This document shows positions 17,480 through 26,357 of a DNA stretch of 64,000 nucleotides, piece by piece. Within the stretch, counting starts at the first letter, position 1, and every line of letters starts with the position of its first letter. The stretch covers positions 263,630-327,629 of the forward strand of contig NZ_JAEKJR010000003.1 in NCBI RefSeq assembly GCF_017303155.1. The letters run 5' to 3'. The stretch comes from Microbulbifer salipaludis. Lineage in GTDB: Bacteria > Pseudomonadota > Gammaproteobacteria > Pseudomonadales > Cellvibrionaceae. The position numbers and the translations under genes were made by a program. Below the pieces are notes generated by a model. That model ran no database searches. It was not told the DNA's origin and worked only from the letters and a program-made list of their open reading frames with translations.

Positions 17480-19048
17480 ATGCAACACCGCGATCCATCA
17501 CCGGAAGACCAGTCCATCATCCAGCCTGCCGATTTTTCCTTCGGGGGCACCGCCACGGGCGACCAGCCGGCAGGCCCGGCGTCGGCTCATGCGGCAAACA
17601 AAAAGCCAGAAAGGAACCGCAAGCTGGCCCCGATCCTTATTGGCAGCAGCATGCTGGCCGCACTGGTTGGCGTATTCTGGGTACTTCCCCAGATGATTGA
17701 AAAGCCGGTCATTCCCGCCACTACCCCGGCCGCCAATACCAGTGCGCCAGTTAAAAACAGTGTGAAAAAAGTCCAGGAATCCCCCTTTACTGAGGCAGAA
17801 ATTGCAGCCCAACGCCGTGAGGTGCAGAAGATACTGCAGGAGATTCTGCAGCTGCAGGAAGAATTGCTGGAGCGAAAGGTGGAAACCTGGGCCGCCGAGG
17901 AATATTTCGCCGCGCGTACGCTCGCCGAAAGTGCCGATGGCATCTACCGCCAGCGCAAGTTCATGCAGGCGCTCGAACAATACCGCCAGGCGCTGGCAGG
18001 TATGCAGGCAGTGCGAGACAGCATTCCAGAACGAATCGAAAAACATCTGGCAGACGGTAACGGCGCACTGGATGCCGGCGATGCCGAAGCCGCCCAAAAA
18101 GCCTTCGATCTCGCCCTGACGATCTCCGAGGACCACCCGCGCGGTGTCGCGGGCAAAGCCCGCGCGGAACAATTGTCGGAAGTGTGGCCGCATGTGGTCG
18201 CCGGTAAAGAGGCCTTTGAAGAAAATGCCCTCGACATCGCGAAGCAGGCACTGGAAACCGCCCTGAACCTGGACCCGGACACGGCGCCCGCCAAAGCACT
18301 TCTGCCAGAGGTCAACGCAGCCATTCTCGAGCGGGATTACAGCGAGGCCATGTCCGCCGGCTATGCCGCTATCGCCACCGGAGAGTTCACCAAGGCCAGG
18401 ACCCACTTCGTCAAGGCACGCACATTGAAGCCAGACGCCAACGATCCGAACATCGGTATTACCCAGGCGGAAAACGGGCTCGCCCAGGCGCGCATCGACC
18501 GACTGTTTGCCACCGCCGCCGGGCACGAGCAGAGCGAACAGTGGCACAAGGCCGCGGAAAAATATGGAGCGTTGATTGCCGAAGACAGCAGCCTGGTGGA
18601 AGCACTCACCGGCAAGGCCCGCTCAGAAGCCCGTGCGAAGCTGGATGACCAGCTGCAGGAACTACTGAAAGATCCCCTCACACTCGGGCAGAGCAAACGC
18701 AATCAGTACGCGCGCAAGGTACTGGCCGATGCCCGCGCACTCAGGGCCAGTACTCCACGGCTCACAGGGCAGATTGAGCAGCTGGAATCGGCACTCACAA
18801 AGTCCCTGATCCCGATTACCGTGCTGCTGCAGTCGGATGCCAGCACCAACGTGACCATTTACCACGTAGGCAGGCTGGGGAATTTCTCAGAACGGGAAAT
18901 TGCACTGAAACCCGGGCGCTATACCGTGGTGGGCACACGCCAAGGCTATCGGGATGTGCGCCGCGAACTGATCGTGGATCCATCCTCGGAATCTCCCGTA
19001 GTGACCATCGAGTGCGAAGAAAAAATTAACAGCGCCAATAAATCCTGA
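17480..19048 (+). CDS. Bitopic TPR protein with PEGA-like C-terminus
   Basis: This 522-residue protein has a cytoplasmic tail (1-48), one transmembrane helix (about 49-70) and a periplasmic domain. The tail carries ED-x-S-I-IQP-x-x-F at residues 9-19, a motif shared with the protein at 19497. The periplasmic part begins with a coiled-coil-like stretch (100-135) and continues as TPR-like helical hairpins to about 430 (YRQRKFMQALEQYRQALAGM, ADGNGALDAGDAEAAQKAFDLAL). It ends with a PEGA-like beta domain (ALKPGRYTVVGTRQGYRDVRREL). The shared tail and fold imply the two proteins work in the same complex. No enzymatic motif was found. Confidence 0.78.
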   Translation: MQHRDPSPEDQSIIQPADFSFGGTATGDQPAGPASAHAANKKPERNRKLAPILIGSSMLAALVGVFWVLPQMIEKPVIPATTPAANTSAPVKNSVKKVQESPFTEAEIAAQRREVQKILQEILQLQEELLERKVETWAAEEYFAARTLAESADGIYRQRKFMQALEQYRQALAGMQAVRDSIPERIEKHLADGNGALDAGDAEAAQKAFDLALTISEDHPRGVAGKARAEQLSEVWPHVVAGKEAFEENALDIAKQALETALNLDPDTAPAKALLPEVNAAILERDYSEAMSAGYAAIATGEFTKARTHFVKARTLKPDANDPNIGITQAENGLAQARIDRLFATAAGHEQSEQWHKAAEKYGALIAEDSSLVEALTGKARSEARAKLDDQLQELLKDPLTLGQSKRNQYARKVLADARALRASTPRLTGQIEQLESALTKSLIPITVLLQSDASTNVTIYHVGRLGNFSEREIALKPGRYTVVGTRQGYRDVRRELIVDPSSESPVVTIECEEKINSANKS

Positions 19049-19496
19049 TCGGTGAAACCCTTTGCCCGCGGGCAGATCAAAAACTGCGCGACGTCAAACG
19101 TCATCCGAATTTTACGTAGCCGTTTTTGACACAGCTTTGACCGCCTATATGGCCAGGCTGCCCGCGGGTCACGCCAGCACATTCTGACTGCCCGCCCACC
19201 TTCCGCAACCGAAATTCGCCCCCACACACTGGCTCCGAGCCGGTGACGGGCAATGGACGAAATTGTCGTCCTGGTATCGGTAAAACGGAAAAAGCTACGC
19301 CAAAAACACCCCCGCTCCGGCTGCAAGCGCGAGAGCGGGCTAAGCTGAAATGCGCGGCTCTGTCTCTGGCAGCAAGCCCCGGGTCGGACAGGTAACGCAT
19401 GCGACAAGAATGTGACAAGCATGTAACAACACCGCCCGGCAGCAGAGATTCCAGCTACGTAAAAATCAATAAGTACGCAGTAACAGGACATCAAAA
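19049..19496. other. Gap inside the envelope cluster
   Basis: These 448 bp between two co-directional cluster genes hold no supported open frame. The length suggests an internal promoter for the 19497 gene and those after it. I could not identify convincing -35/-10 boxes. The last 100 bp are more AT-rich and lead to AGGA, 9 nt before the ATG. Confidence 0.5.
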
Positions 19497-21587
19497 ATGA
19501 CAGCCAAGGAAGCGGTACCCGTTCGCGACAGCGAGCCGGCAAGCGAAGATGCATCCGTCATTCAACCCATCGGATTCACCCCCGCCCCGGTTGCCACCGG
19601 TGGCAGAAAACTGCTACTTACCCCGAAGGCGATTGTGGTCGCCAGCTGCCTGCTACTGGGCGCCCTGATGCTGGCCTACCTGCTGGTCGCCCGCTCACTC
19701 ATTTTTGAAACACAGCCGGCCGATGCCGACGTATCGGTCAGTGGTCTCGCCCTCCCCCTGGGCGATGGCCATCTGGTTTTACCCGGTCACTACAACTACA
19801 CCATCAGCGCCACCGGCTACCTCCCGCGCACTGGCGAGGTCGAAGTGAGCAGCGACAGTAACAGTCGCCACGCGGTGAAGCTGGAACGCTTGCCCGGCCA
19901 CCTGCAGGTGGTAACCGACCCTCCGGTGCCCGTGCGCGTTTTGGTGAACGGTGCGGAAGTGAGCAGCACGGAAGGCCTGGCCTCGTCCATTCCCGCCGGC
20001 CGCAAGCGCATCACCATTCTCACGGAGCGTTACCTGCCCTTCAGCAAAGAAGTTGAGATCGAAGGACTGGACAACACGCAAACGCTCACCGCAACACTGC
20101 GCCCGGCGTGGGCCAACGTTTACATTACCAGCAACCCGGCGGGCGCAACCGTCAGTGTGGAAGGCCGGGTTCTCGGCACCACTCCGCTGACCGCCGAGCT
20201 GGTACAGGGAGATCGACTGGTGGATATCTCCCTGCCGGATCACAAGACCGCGCAAATCCAGGTGCCCGTCACCGCCGGCGTCGACCAGACCCTTGCCACG
20301 GTGGACCTCAACGCTGCCGACGGCACTCTCCGCGTGGTAACCAATCCCCCCGGTGCGAGCATCACCGTCAACGGCGAGTACCGCGGACAGGCCCCCATCG
20401 ACCTGGCACTGGCCTCCAACAGCCGACACGAGTTGCGCTTTTTCCTCGATGGATACAGCACTGTCGAACGCACCGTCGATGTCCGCGCCGGAGATCTGCG
20501 GGATATGAACGTGGAGCTCACTGCTGTATTCGGCAAAGTTTCCATCACCAGTAACCCGGCAGACGCGCAGGTGTTTATCGACGGCAAACTGGCGGGTGTG
20601 GCCGGCCAGACCTTCACCCTGCCCACCCGCAGCCACAACATTACCGTGCGTAAACCCGGGTATGAGGACTACTCCACCACCATCGTACCTTCCAGCAAAC
20701 TGAAGCAGTCGGTAAGGGCCGTGCTGCTCACCGGAGAGCAGGCACGCTGGAGTGGCATACCCGCTGAAATCACCCACGGTGCCGGCGGCAAAATGTTGCT
20801 GATGCGACCCAATGCACAGTTCACCATGGGCTCCTCCCGCCGCGAGCAGGGCCGCCGCGCCAATGAAGTCATGCGCAAGATTGCGCTCACCCGGCCGTTC
20901 TATATCGGCGCAACCGAAGTCACCAACCGCGAGTACCGCCGCTTCCAACGGATGCACAATTCCAGCCATGCCAATGGGGTGAGCCTGGATAACGATAACC
21001 TGCCGGTGGTGAATATCAGCTGGAATGATGCCGCCCTGTTTTGTAACTGGCTGAGTGCACGGGACGGGCTCAAAGAGGTGTACCGCAGCGAACGCGGACG
21101 CGTGGTGGGCTTTGACGCGAGCGCCAATGGCTACCGTATGCCGACCGAAGCGGAGTGGGCCTGGGCTGCGCGCTTCGAGCGCGGTGCCATGCGCAAGTTC
21201 CCCTGGGGCAATGCGTTGCCAGTGGGCAAAAATTCGGGAAATTACGCCGACAGCAGTGCCGGGCAGATAGTCCCAGCCGTGCTTCGCACCTACAACGACC
21301 GCTACCCGGCTACCGCCCCGGTGGGCAGCTTCACCCCCAACCACACCGGCCTGTTCGATATGGGCGGCAATGTCTCTGAGTGGATTCACGACCTTTACAC
21401 CATTGGCACCGGCCTGTCCCTCAAGCGGGAAGAAAACCCGGTGGGCCCACAGGAAGGTGACTATCACGTGGTACGGGGCTCCAGCTGGAAGCACGCCGGA
21501 CTGACAGAATTGCGCTTGTCGTACCGGGACTATGGTGCCGAGGCACGCAACGATATCGGGTTCCGCGTAGCCCGATGGGTGAACTGA
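19497..21587 (+). CDS. Bitopic protein with five PEGA repeats and an FGE-sulfatase-fold domain
   Basis: This 696-residue protein has a cytoplasmic tail with ED-x-S-V-IQP-x-x-F at residues 17-27 and one membrane helix at about 44-65. Five PEGA-like beta repeats lie between 68 and 420 (markers SNPAGATVSVEG, NPPGASITVNGEYRG, SNPADAQVFIDGK). A SUMF1/FGE-type domain spans 433-695 (MGSSRRE, FYIGATEVTNREYRRF, YRMPTEAEWAWAAR, GNVSEWIHD, VVRGSSW, DIGFRVAR). The C-terminal segment lacks the cysteines that formylglycine-generating enzymes use for catalysis (RGSSWKHAG), so a binding or structural role is more likely than FGE activity. GldK of the type IX secretion system is a known FGE-fold component of a machine driven by proton-motive force. 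Identity of the domains is firm; the role is unknown. Confidence 0.85.
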   Translation: MTAKEAVPVRDSEPASEDASVIQPIGFTPAPVATGGRKLLLTPKAIVVASCLLLGALMLAYLLVARSLIFETQPADADVSVSGLALPLGDGHLVLPGHYNYTISATGYLPRTGEVEVSSDSNSRHAVKLERLPGHLQVVTDPPVPVRVLVNGAEVSSTEGLASSIPAGRKRITILTERYLPFSKEVEIEGLDNTQTLTATLRPAWANVYITSNPAGATVSVEGRVLGTTPLTAELVQGDRLVDISLPDHKTAQIQVPVTAGVDQTLATVDLNAADGTLRVVTNPPGASITVNGEYRGQAPIDLALASNSRHELRFFLDGYSTVERTVDVRAGDLRDMNVELTAVFGKVSITSNPADAQVFIDGKLAGVAGQTFTLPTRSHNITVRKPGYEDYSTTIVPSSKLKQSVRAVLLTGEQARWSGIPAEITHGAGGKMLLMRPNAQFTMGSSRREQGRRANEVMRKIALTRPFYIGATEVTNREYRRFQRMHNSSHANGVSLDNDNLPVVNISWNDAALFCNWLSARDGLKEVYRSERGRVVGFDASANGYRMPTEAEWAWAARFERGAMRKFPWGNALPVGKNSGNYADSSAGQIVPAVLRTYNDRYPATAPVGSFTPNHTGLFDMGGNVSEWIHDLYTIGTGLSLKREENPVGPQEGDYHVVRGSSWKHAGLTELRLSYRDYGAEARNDIGFRVARWVN

Positions 21588-21633
21588 AGTCACAGCCTGC
21601 GTGGAATCACGCAATTACCAACGAGGCACGGCG

Positions 21634-21942
21634 ATGCAACCGACACAGTGTTTTACCCGCTCCCGCTATCAGGCATTGGCTTTCGCGCTACTGACCGCAC
21701 TTGCCGGTTCGGTAGCCGCTCAGGTCGCCGGTGACTCGGCTAGCGAAGCCAGTGATAGCGGCACCAATCAGGCGGAAGCGAGCGCGCAACCGGTCAGCGT
21801 CAAGACGACAGAACCAGCGCCCAAACCCGTCGTTAAAAAAACACCAACGATCAAGGCACAGAGCGCAGAGAGTGCCGATGGCTATGAAGCCTCGGAAGAA
21901 ATTTCGGAGGACCTCTCGGTCTCCTACCCAGTGGATATCTAA
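21634..21942 (+). CDS. Small secreted cluster protein
   Basis: This 102-residue protein has a signal peptide (hydrophobic ALAFALLTALAGSVAA, likely cut before QVAGD). A short acidic, Ala/Ser/Lys/Pro-rich mature part has no recognisable fold and ends YPVDI. The ATG at 21634 follows GAGG with 7-nt spacing; an upstream in-frame GTG at 21601 is not needed. It lies between the FGE-fold gene and the channel gene, spaced 46 and 89 bp. Size and composition suggest an unfolded periplasmic linker or a peptide that must be processed. Function unknown. Confidence 0.65.
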   Translation: MQPTQCFTRSRYQALAFALLTALAGSVAAQVAGDSASEASDSGTNQAEASAQPVSVKTTEPAPKPVVKKTPTIKAQSAESADGYEASEEISEDLSVSYPVDI

Positions 21943-22031
21943 ACCCAAGATCGCGTATTCAACAGGCACAGTCAGAGCAATACCCGGGCCCATCGCCAAT
22001 GGAATGGCCCTACAAAAAAGCGGGAAAACCC

Positions 22032-22826
22032 ATGAAATTCAAGTCTTCAGATTTCGTCTTCCAGCTGTTTGCCCTACTCGGGGCGATCATTCTGGTACAT
22101 GCCATCTACGTGGCCATTATCCGTCCCAACGCCGATGCCTTGATCGCCGAACAAATGGCACGAGAGGAAGCCGGCGAAACCTACATACAGCAGCGATCGA
22201 TCTACATCGTAATGCGCGACTACGAACAGGAAGCCTGCTTCGTACTCATGCTGTGGGCGATGGCCATCATGGGACTGAAAGCGCGGCGCGGCTTTCGCGA
22301 GCGCAAGCTGCTGGACCAGGCGCTATTAAATGTAAGCGAGGGAACACCCATTCTGCCGGAAGACGCCCGCGACCTGTCGCGACCGATACAGGCGTTACCG
22401 GAGGAAGAGCGTAATTTCCTGTTACCCCGCGCGCTGCTCACGGCATTGCAGCGCTTCGGTTCCACACGCAATGTGGCCGCTGTATCCAATTCGGTCAAAG
22501 AGGTCTGTGATACCGAAGGCGACCGGCTGGACTCGGAACTGGCGATGGTGCGCTACATCACCTGGGCGATCCCCTCCATCGGGTTTATCGGCACCGTGCG
22601 CGGTATTGGTGAAGCACTAGCCCAGGCCCACCGCGCGGTGGAAGGCGACATCGCCGGGGTAACCGTAAGCCTGGGTGTGGCTTTCAACTCCACGTTTATC
22701 GCGCTTGTCATCAGTATCGTCATCATGTTCTTCACCCACCAGCTGCAGCTTATGCAGGAGCGCCTGGTACTGGATACCCAGAATTATTGTGACAACAAAC
22801 TGCTGCGTTTCTTGAAGGTGGGCTGA
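22032..22826 (+). CDS. MotA/TolQ/ExbB-family channel protein
   Basis: This 264-residue membrane protein has four predicted helices at about 8-29, 67-83, 174-196 and 208-234. A large cytoplasmic loop separates helices 2 and 3, the layout of the MotA/TolQ/ExbB superfamily. The signature segment IPSIGFIGTVRGIGEAL and the last helix with GVTVSLGVAFNSTFIALVIS match the family core; T221 sits where ExbB/TolQ carry a pore-facing Thr. Known members form pentameric pores that use ion-motive force with a partner of the ExbD/TolR/MotB type. No classical partner is adjacent, but the two vWA genes downstream have an ExbD-like membrane helix. The ATG at 22032 gives a clean N-terminus; an in-frame ATG at 21999 is possible. 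Confidence 0.85.
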   Translation: MKFKSSDFVFQLFALLGAIILVHAIYVAIIRPNADALIAEQMAREEAGETYIQQRSIYIVMRDYEQEACFVLMLWAMAIMGLKARRGFRERKLLDQALLNVSEGTPILPEDARDLSRPIQALPEEERNFLLPRALLTALQRFGSTRNVAAVSNSVKEVCDTEGDRLDSELAMVRYITWAIPSIGFIGTVRGIGEALAQAHRAVEGDIAGVTVSLGVAFNSTFIALVISIVIMFFTHQLQLMQERLVLDTQNYCDNKLLRFLKVG

Positions 22827-22934
22827 CACAGAACGGCCTTGGTTCAGGCGTTCAAGCGCCCGGATCACGATTCACTGCATAACGCCGGCTGACCAGGGAC
22901 ATGGCCAGCCGCTACAGGGAAAACAGGAGCTTCC

Positions 22935-24239
22935 ATGAGCAAAGGTGTACTGGATATCAACGACTGCGGTCTGCGGGTTTTTGTCGGCAACAATGAAGTG
23001 CTGGAGAGTCCGGGGGTTGCCATCGTCAATGACCGGGAAATTGTCACAGGCACCGCCGCCTTGATGCGTGCGCGCAGCCACCCCACGCAGGTCAACCACC
23101 AGTTCTGGCGTCGTCTCAGCCTGGAATCGGTCAAATCCGATAACCCGGGCTGCCGCCATCACGCGGACCTGGCGTTCTGCCACCTCCAGCATATCGCCGA
23201 ACTATGTGATCTGCCCGACGAGGTCGCCCTCGCAGTGCCCGGCAACTTCACCCGCGAACAGCTGGCCCTGCTGCTGGGTGTCATCAAAGAGAGCCCGTTC
23301 AACGCCATCTCTCTGGTGGATGCCGCAGCCGCATGCATCAGCAGCTGCGCTCCGCGGGGGGTACACCTGCATATCGAACTGCACCGCCACCAGACTCTGG
23401 TGAGCCGTGTGGTGGTGCACGAACAGGCAGAGCTGGATATCGCGGAAACCGTAACCGATGCAGGGCTGCAACATTTCCAGGAAGCCTGGGCCCGCATGTT
23501 TACCGATGCGTTCATCATGCAGTGCCGGTTTGACCCGCTGCACTCGGCAGAATCCGAGCAACAGCTGTACGACATGCTGCCTCAGTGGATCGCCCGCGCG
23601 ATGCGCCAGGGCGAAGTCATGGCAGAACTCGATGATCGCACCGCCAAAGTCAGCCTGCGGCAACTGCAGGACGCGAGCACGCCAATTCTCTCCCGGGTGC
23701 GCGCCATGATCGAGAACCTCGGCGAAGCCAACAGCGTTGTGTTTGTGTCGCACCGCTGGGCCGAGATCCCCGGAGGGGCGCAACTGGCCGAGCGTATACA
23801 TCTGCTGCCGCATAACGCGGTGGCACAGGCGGCGGAAAAGCACTGGCAGGAAATTCACAGCGAAAGTGAACAGCTGCGGCTCGTCAATGCACTGAGTGCA
23901 GCTCCAGCCACCGAGGTGGCCGTACAGGTCAATGCTGCGGCGGAAGCTGGCGCAACACATCTGCTCTTCGGCCATCGGGCGTTGGCCGCGCAGCAACCGC
24001 TGTTTGTCAGCTGGCAGGAGGGCAAACTCAACATCACCCCCACGCCACCCACTCACCCGGCCGCCACCATCACCAATCACGCCGGTCGCCTGGCACTGCG
24101 CGTGGATGCCGGTGCACAGCTGATGCTGAACGGGCAAGAAATTTCTGCACCGGTGAATCTCACCGCGGGCGATCGCATCGGCGCGGCCAATCTTGAAGAC
24201 GTAATTACTGCGATCAGCGTGGAACATTATGGCGCGTAA
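22935..24239 (+). CDS. Actin/Hsp70-fold protein with FHA-like C-terminus
   Basis: This is a 434-residue cytoplasmic protein (no signal or membrane helix). It opens with an ASKHA-type phosphate-loop strand (GVLDINDCGLRVF) followed by SPGVAIVN and a QVNHQFWRRLSLE segment, like a group of predicted Hsp70-related proteins. A second sheet includes LPDEVALAVPGNFTREQLALLLG and NAISLVDAAAACISS. The adenosine motif could not be assigned with certainty (candidate VVFVSHRWAEIPG). Residues 375-434 look like an FHA-type beta sandwich (LMLNGQEISAPVNLTAGDRIG). AGGAG lies 6 nt before the ATG, and the 3' end overlaps the next gene by 11 bp. An ATPase or phospho-recognition adaptor acting at the cytoplasmic face of the channel complex is plausible. 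Confidence 0.75.
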   Translation: MSKGVLDINDCGLRVFVGNNEVLESPGVAIVNDREIVTGTAALMRARSHPTQVNHQFWRRLSLESVKSDNPGCRHHADLAFCHLQHIAELCDLPDEVALAVPGNFTREQLALLLGVIKESPFNAISLVDAAAACISSCAPRGVHLHIELHRHQTLVSRVVVHEQAELDIAETVTDAGLQHFQEAWARMFTDAFIMQCRFDPLHSAESEQQLYDMLPQWIARAMRQGEVMAELDDRTAKVSLRQLQDASTPILSRVRAMIENLGEANSVVFVSHRWAEIPGGAQLAERIHLLPHNAVAQAAEKHWQEIHSESEQLRLVNALSAAPATEVAVQVNAAAEAGATHLLFGHRALAAQQPLFVSWQEGKLNITPTPPTHPAATITNHAGRLALRVDAGAQLMLNGQEISAPVNLTAGDRIGAANLEDVITAISVEHYGA

Positions 24240-25311
24240 AAACCGGCGGTTCTCAGCCTTCAGCCTGTCGTTTCTGGACATCATGTCCTGCGGATTTGGT
24301 GCCGTCGCACTGATCTTCCTGATCATCAAGCACGGCTCCGATCACGACATCGAAGCGGAAAATCAGGATCTGGCTGCGGAGGTCAACCTGCTGCAGGAGG
24401 AAGTTCAGTTCGGTCAGGAACACCTGGTCCTGGCCCGCAACACCCTGGACACCACCAGCGATGAGTTGGCCACGGCGCAAGGTCTGGCGCGACGCATCAT
24501 GGAGCAGATCGAGGAGGTCAAGGGCAACATTGCCGAGGTCGACAGCACTACCGACGAAATGGACATTGCGCGCCTGCAACAGAAGCTCAAGAAACTGGAG
24601 CAGGCCAAGAAGCAGCTGGAAGCGGAAAACAAGAAGCTGGGTAACAACGTGCGGAAATTTGTCGGCGATGGCGACCGGCAGTACCTAACCGGCCTGCGCC
24701 TGGGCGGTGATCGTATCCTCATTCTGCTGGACTCCTCCGCCAGTATGCTCGGCGATGAGCTGATCAAGGTGATCCGCACGCGCAATATGTCCGACGCGGT
24801 AAAGCGGGACACCGAAAAGTGGCGCCGCGCCAAACAGACCGTTTCCTGGCTGGTGTCGCAATTCCCACAGGATAGCCAGTACCAGATTTACACCTTCAAT
24901 ACTGAGTTCCGCGCCGCCCTGGTCGGCACCGAGGACCGCTGGCTGAATGTGGACGACCGCGACCAGATGGACGATGCCATGAAAGCGCTCGACAAGGTTG
25001 TGCCCGAGAACGGCACCAGCCTGGAGCGGATTTTCAACGCGGTGAACAGTATGTCACCACTGCCTGACAACATCATCCTGATTACCGATGGGCTGCCCAC
25101 GCAGGGCATGAAGGCACCCCGGGGCAATACGATTTCCGGCAAGGCTCGCCTTAAGCTGTTTCGCAACGCGGTCAAGGCCCTGCCCAAGAGCATTCCCGTC
25201 AATGTGGTCCTGGCCCCCATGGAAGGCGACCCCTTCGCCGCCAGTGAATACTGGAAACTGGCCATGGAAACCCAGGGTTCATTCCTAGCACCTTCCAAGG
25301 ACTGGCCATGA
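24229..25311 (+). CDS. Membrane-anchored vWA protein A with ExbD-like helix
   Basis: This 360-residue protein has a short basic tail and one membrane helix (about 15-33) that starts with SFLD (Asp17) and contains CGFGA. A coiled coil spans about 40-145 and a von Willebrand A domain 160-350. The metal-ion-dependent adhesion site is intact: D168-S-S-A-S172, with a later TDGLP. The N-terminal segment is nearly repeated in the following gene. The topology (cytoplasmic tail, Asp-bearing helix, periplasmic domain) equals that of ExbD, TolR and MotB. The start lies inside the end of the 22935 gene and the stop overlaps the next start, so all three are co-translated. A CGFGA-SFLD helix working with the 22032 channel is inference. 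Confidence 0.83.
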   Translation: MARKNRRFSAFSLSFLDIMSCGFGAVALIFLIIKHGSDHDIEAENQDLAAEVNLLQEEVQFGQEHLVLARNTLDTTSDELATAQGLARRIMEQIEEVKGNIAEVDSTTDEMDIARLQQKLKKLEQAKKQLEAENKKLGNNVRKFVGDGDRQYLTGLRLGGDRILILLDSSASMLGDELIKVIRTRNMSDAVKRDTEKWRRAKQTVSWLVSQFPQDSQYQIYTFNTEFRAALVGTEDRWLNVDDRDQMDDAMKALDKVVPENGTSLERIFNAVNSMSPLPDNIILITDGLPTQGMKAPRGNTISGKARLKLFRNAVKALPKSIPVNVVLAPMEGDPFAASEYWKLAMETQGSFLAPSKDWP

Positions 25312-26309
25312 GTAGACGCAGTAAACGGCAACAAGAAGAGTTCAGCATCTCGTTCCTCGACGTCATCTGCTGTGGATTTGGCGCCATCGTATTACTGTTG
25401 ATGATCGCTAAAACAGTGGAACCCATTGTGCTGGAGGAAGCCGAGCTGGATCTGGATGGCCAGGTTCAGGAGTTGCAGGAGCAGCTGGCGGAAATCCGCG
25501 GCGAAACTTCGGTGCTGAACCGCGACCTGAACGCCAAAAAGGAACAGCTGGATATCGAGACCAAGCGCATCGCAATACTAAAAGGCGAACTGGAAACCTT
25601 GCAGGCTCAGTATGCGCGCAAGACCGAGAGTGAAAGCGAGGAAGGTAAACTCAAGGGCGAGCTGACGATCGCCCTGCAGAGCATGACCGATGAAATGAAA
25701 CGACTGCTCGGGGAGAACTACCAGCGCAAAAACAATGTCATTGGCGGCATCCCGGTGGACAGCGAATACATCCTGTTCATCATCGACACCTCGGGCAGTA
25801 TGTTTAATTACGGTTGGGATCGCATGATCCAGGAGATGGTCAACACCCTGAACCTGTACCCCAACGTAAAAGGCATCCAGGTGATGAACGATATGGGTGA
25901 CTACATGTTTTCCAACTATCGCAATCGCTGGATTCCCGATACACCGGGGCGTCGTGATGCGGTACTGTCCCGACTCCGCTCATGGAATCCGTTCAGTAAC
26001 TCAAGTCCCGTGGAAGGAATCCAGAAGGCAGTACGCACCTTTTACGATCCAAACAAAAAAATCAGTATTTACGTACTCGGCGATGAATTCACTGGAAAAT
26101 CCATCCGCAACGTCATGATGGCGGTGGATCGCGTGAACGCGCAACGCGGGGAGGACCAGCGCATGGTCCGGATACACGCGATCGGCTTCCCCATCCAGTT
26201 CTCTCGCCCACTACACCTGCAGACTACAGGGCTGCGCTTCGCCGCCCTGATGCGTGAACTGACCTACCGCAATGGCGGAACCTTTGTGGGCCTGAACGAC
26301 TTTCGCTGA
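25308..26309 (+). CDS. Membrane-anchored vWA protein B with ExbD-like helix
   Basis: This is a 333-residue paralogue-like partner of the preceding protein. It has a basic tail, then a membrane helix with SFLD (Asp18) and CCGFGA at about 16-34. A Glu/Gln/Leu-rich coiled coil spans about 42-135 and a vWA domain 150-330. A complete MIDAS D160-T-S-G-S164 and a later GDEFTG are visible, so metal-dependent ligand binding is likely. ATGA overlap with the upstream gene and AAGGA 8 nt before the ATG show coupled translation. Two unequal vWA subunits suggest a heteromeric assembly. Confidence 0.83.
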   Translation: MSRRSKRQQEEFSISFLDVICCGFGAIVLLLMIAKTVEPIVLEEAELDLDGQVQELQEQLAEIRGETSVLNRDLNAKKEQLDIETKRIAILKGELETLQAQYARKTESESEEGKLKGELTIALQSMTDEMKRLLGENYQRKNNVIGGIPVDSEYILFIIDTSGSMFNYGWDRMIQEMVNTLNLYPNVKGIQVMNDMGDYMFSNYRNRWIPDTPGRRDAVLSRLRSWNPFSNSSPVEGIQKAVRTFYDPNKKISIYVLGDEFTGKSIRNVMMAVDRVNAQRGEDQRMVRIHAIGFPIQFSRPLHLQTTGLRFAALMRELTYRNGGTFVGLNDFR

Positions 26310-26357
26310 TGGAAAACTAGAGACGACGTTGGGTTGGCAGAAACCCGGGAGCAAACC

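Noticed and set aside
19779..21614. 611-codon minus-strand open frame opposite the PEGA/FGE gene
   Set aside because: His/Gly/Val-rich with no domain. It is a by-product of high-G+C codon use on the plus strand, which has clear PEGA and FGE motifs.
22032..26309. Zorya-type defence system (ZorA/ZorB motor)
   Set aside because: The channel protein lacks the long ZorA tail, the partners carry vWA rather than OmpA-like domains, and no helicase or nuclease genes are nearby.
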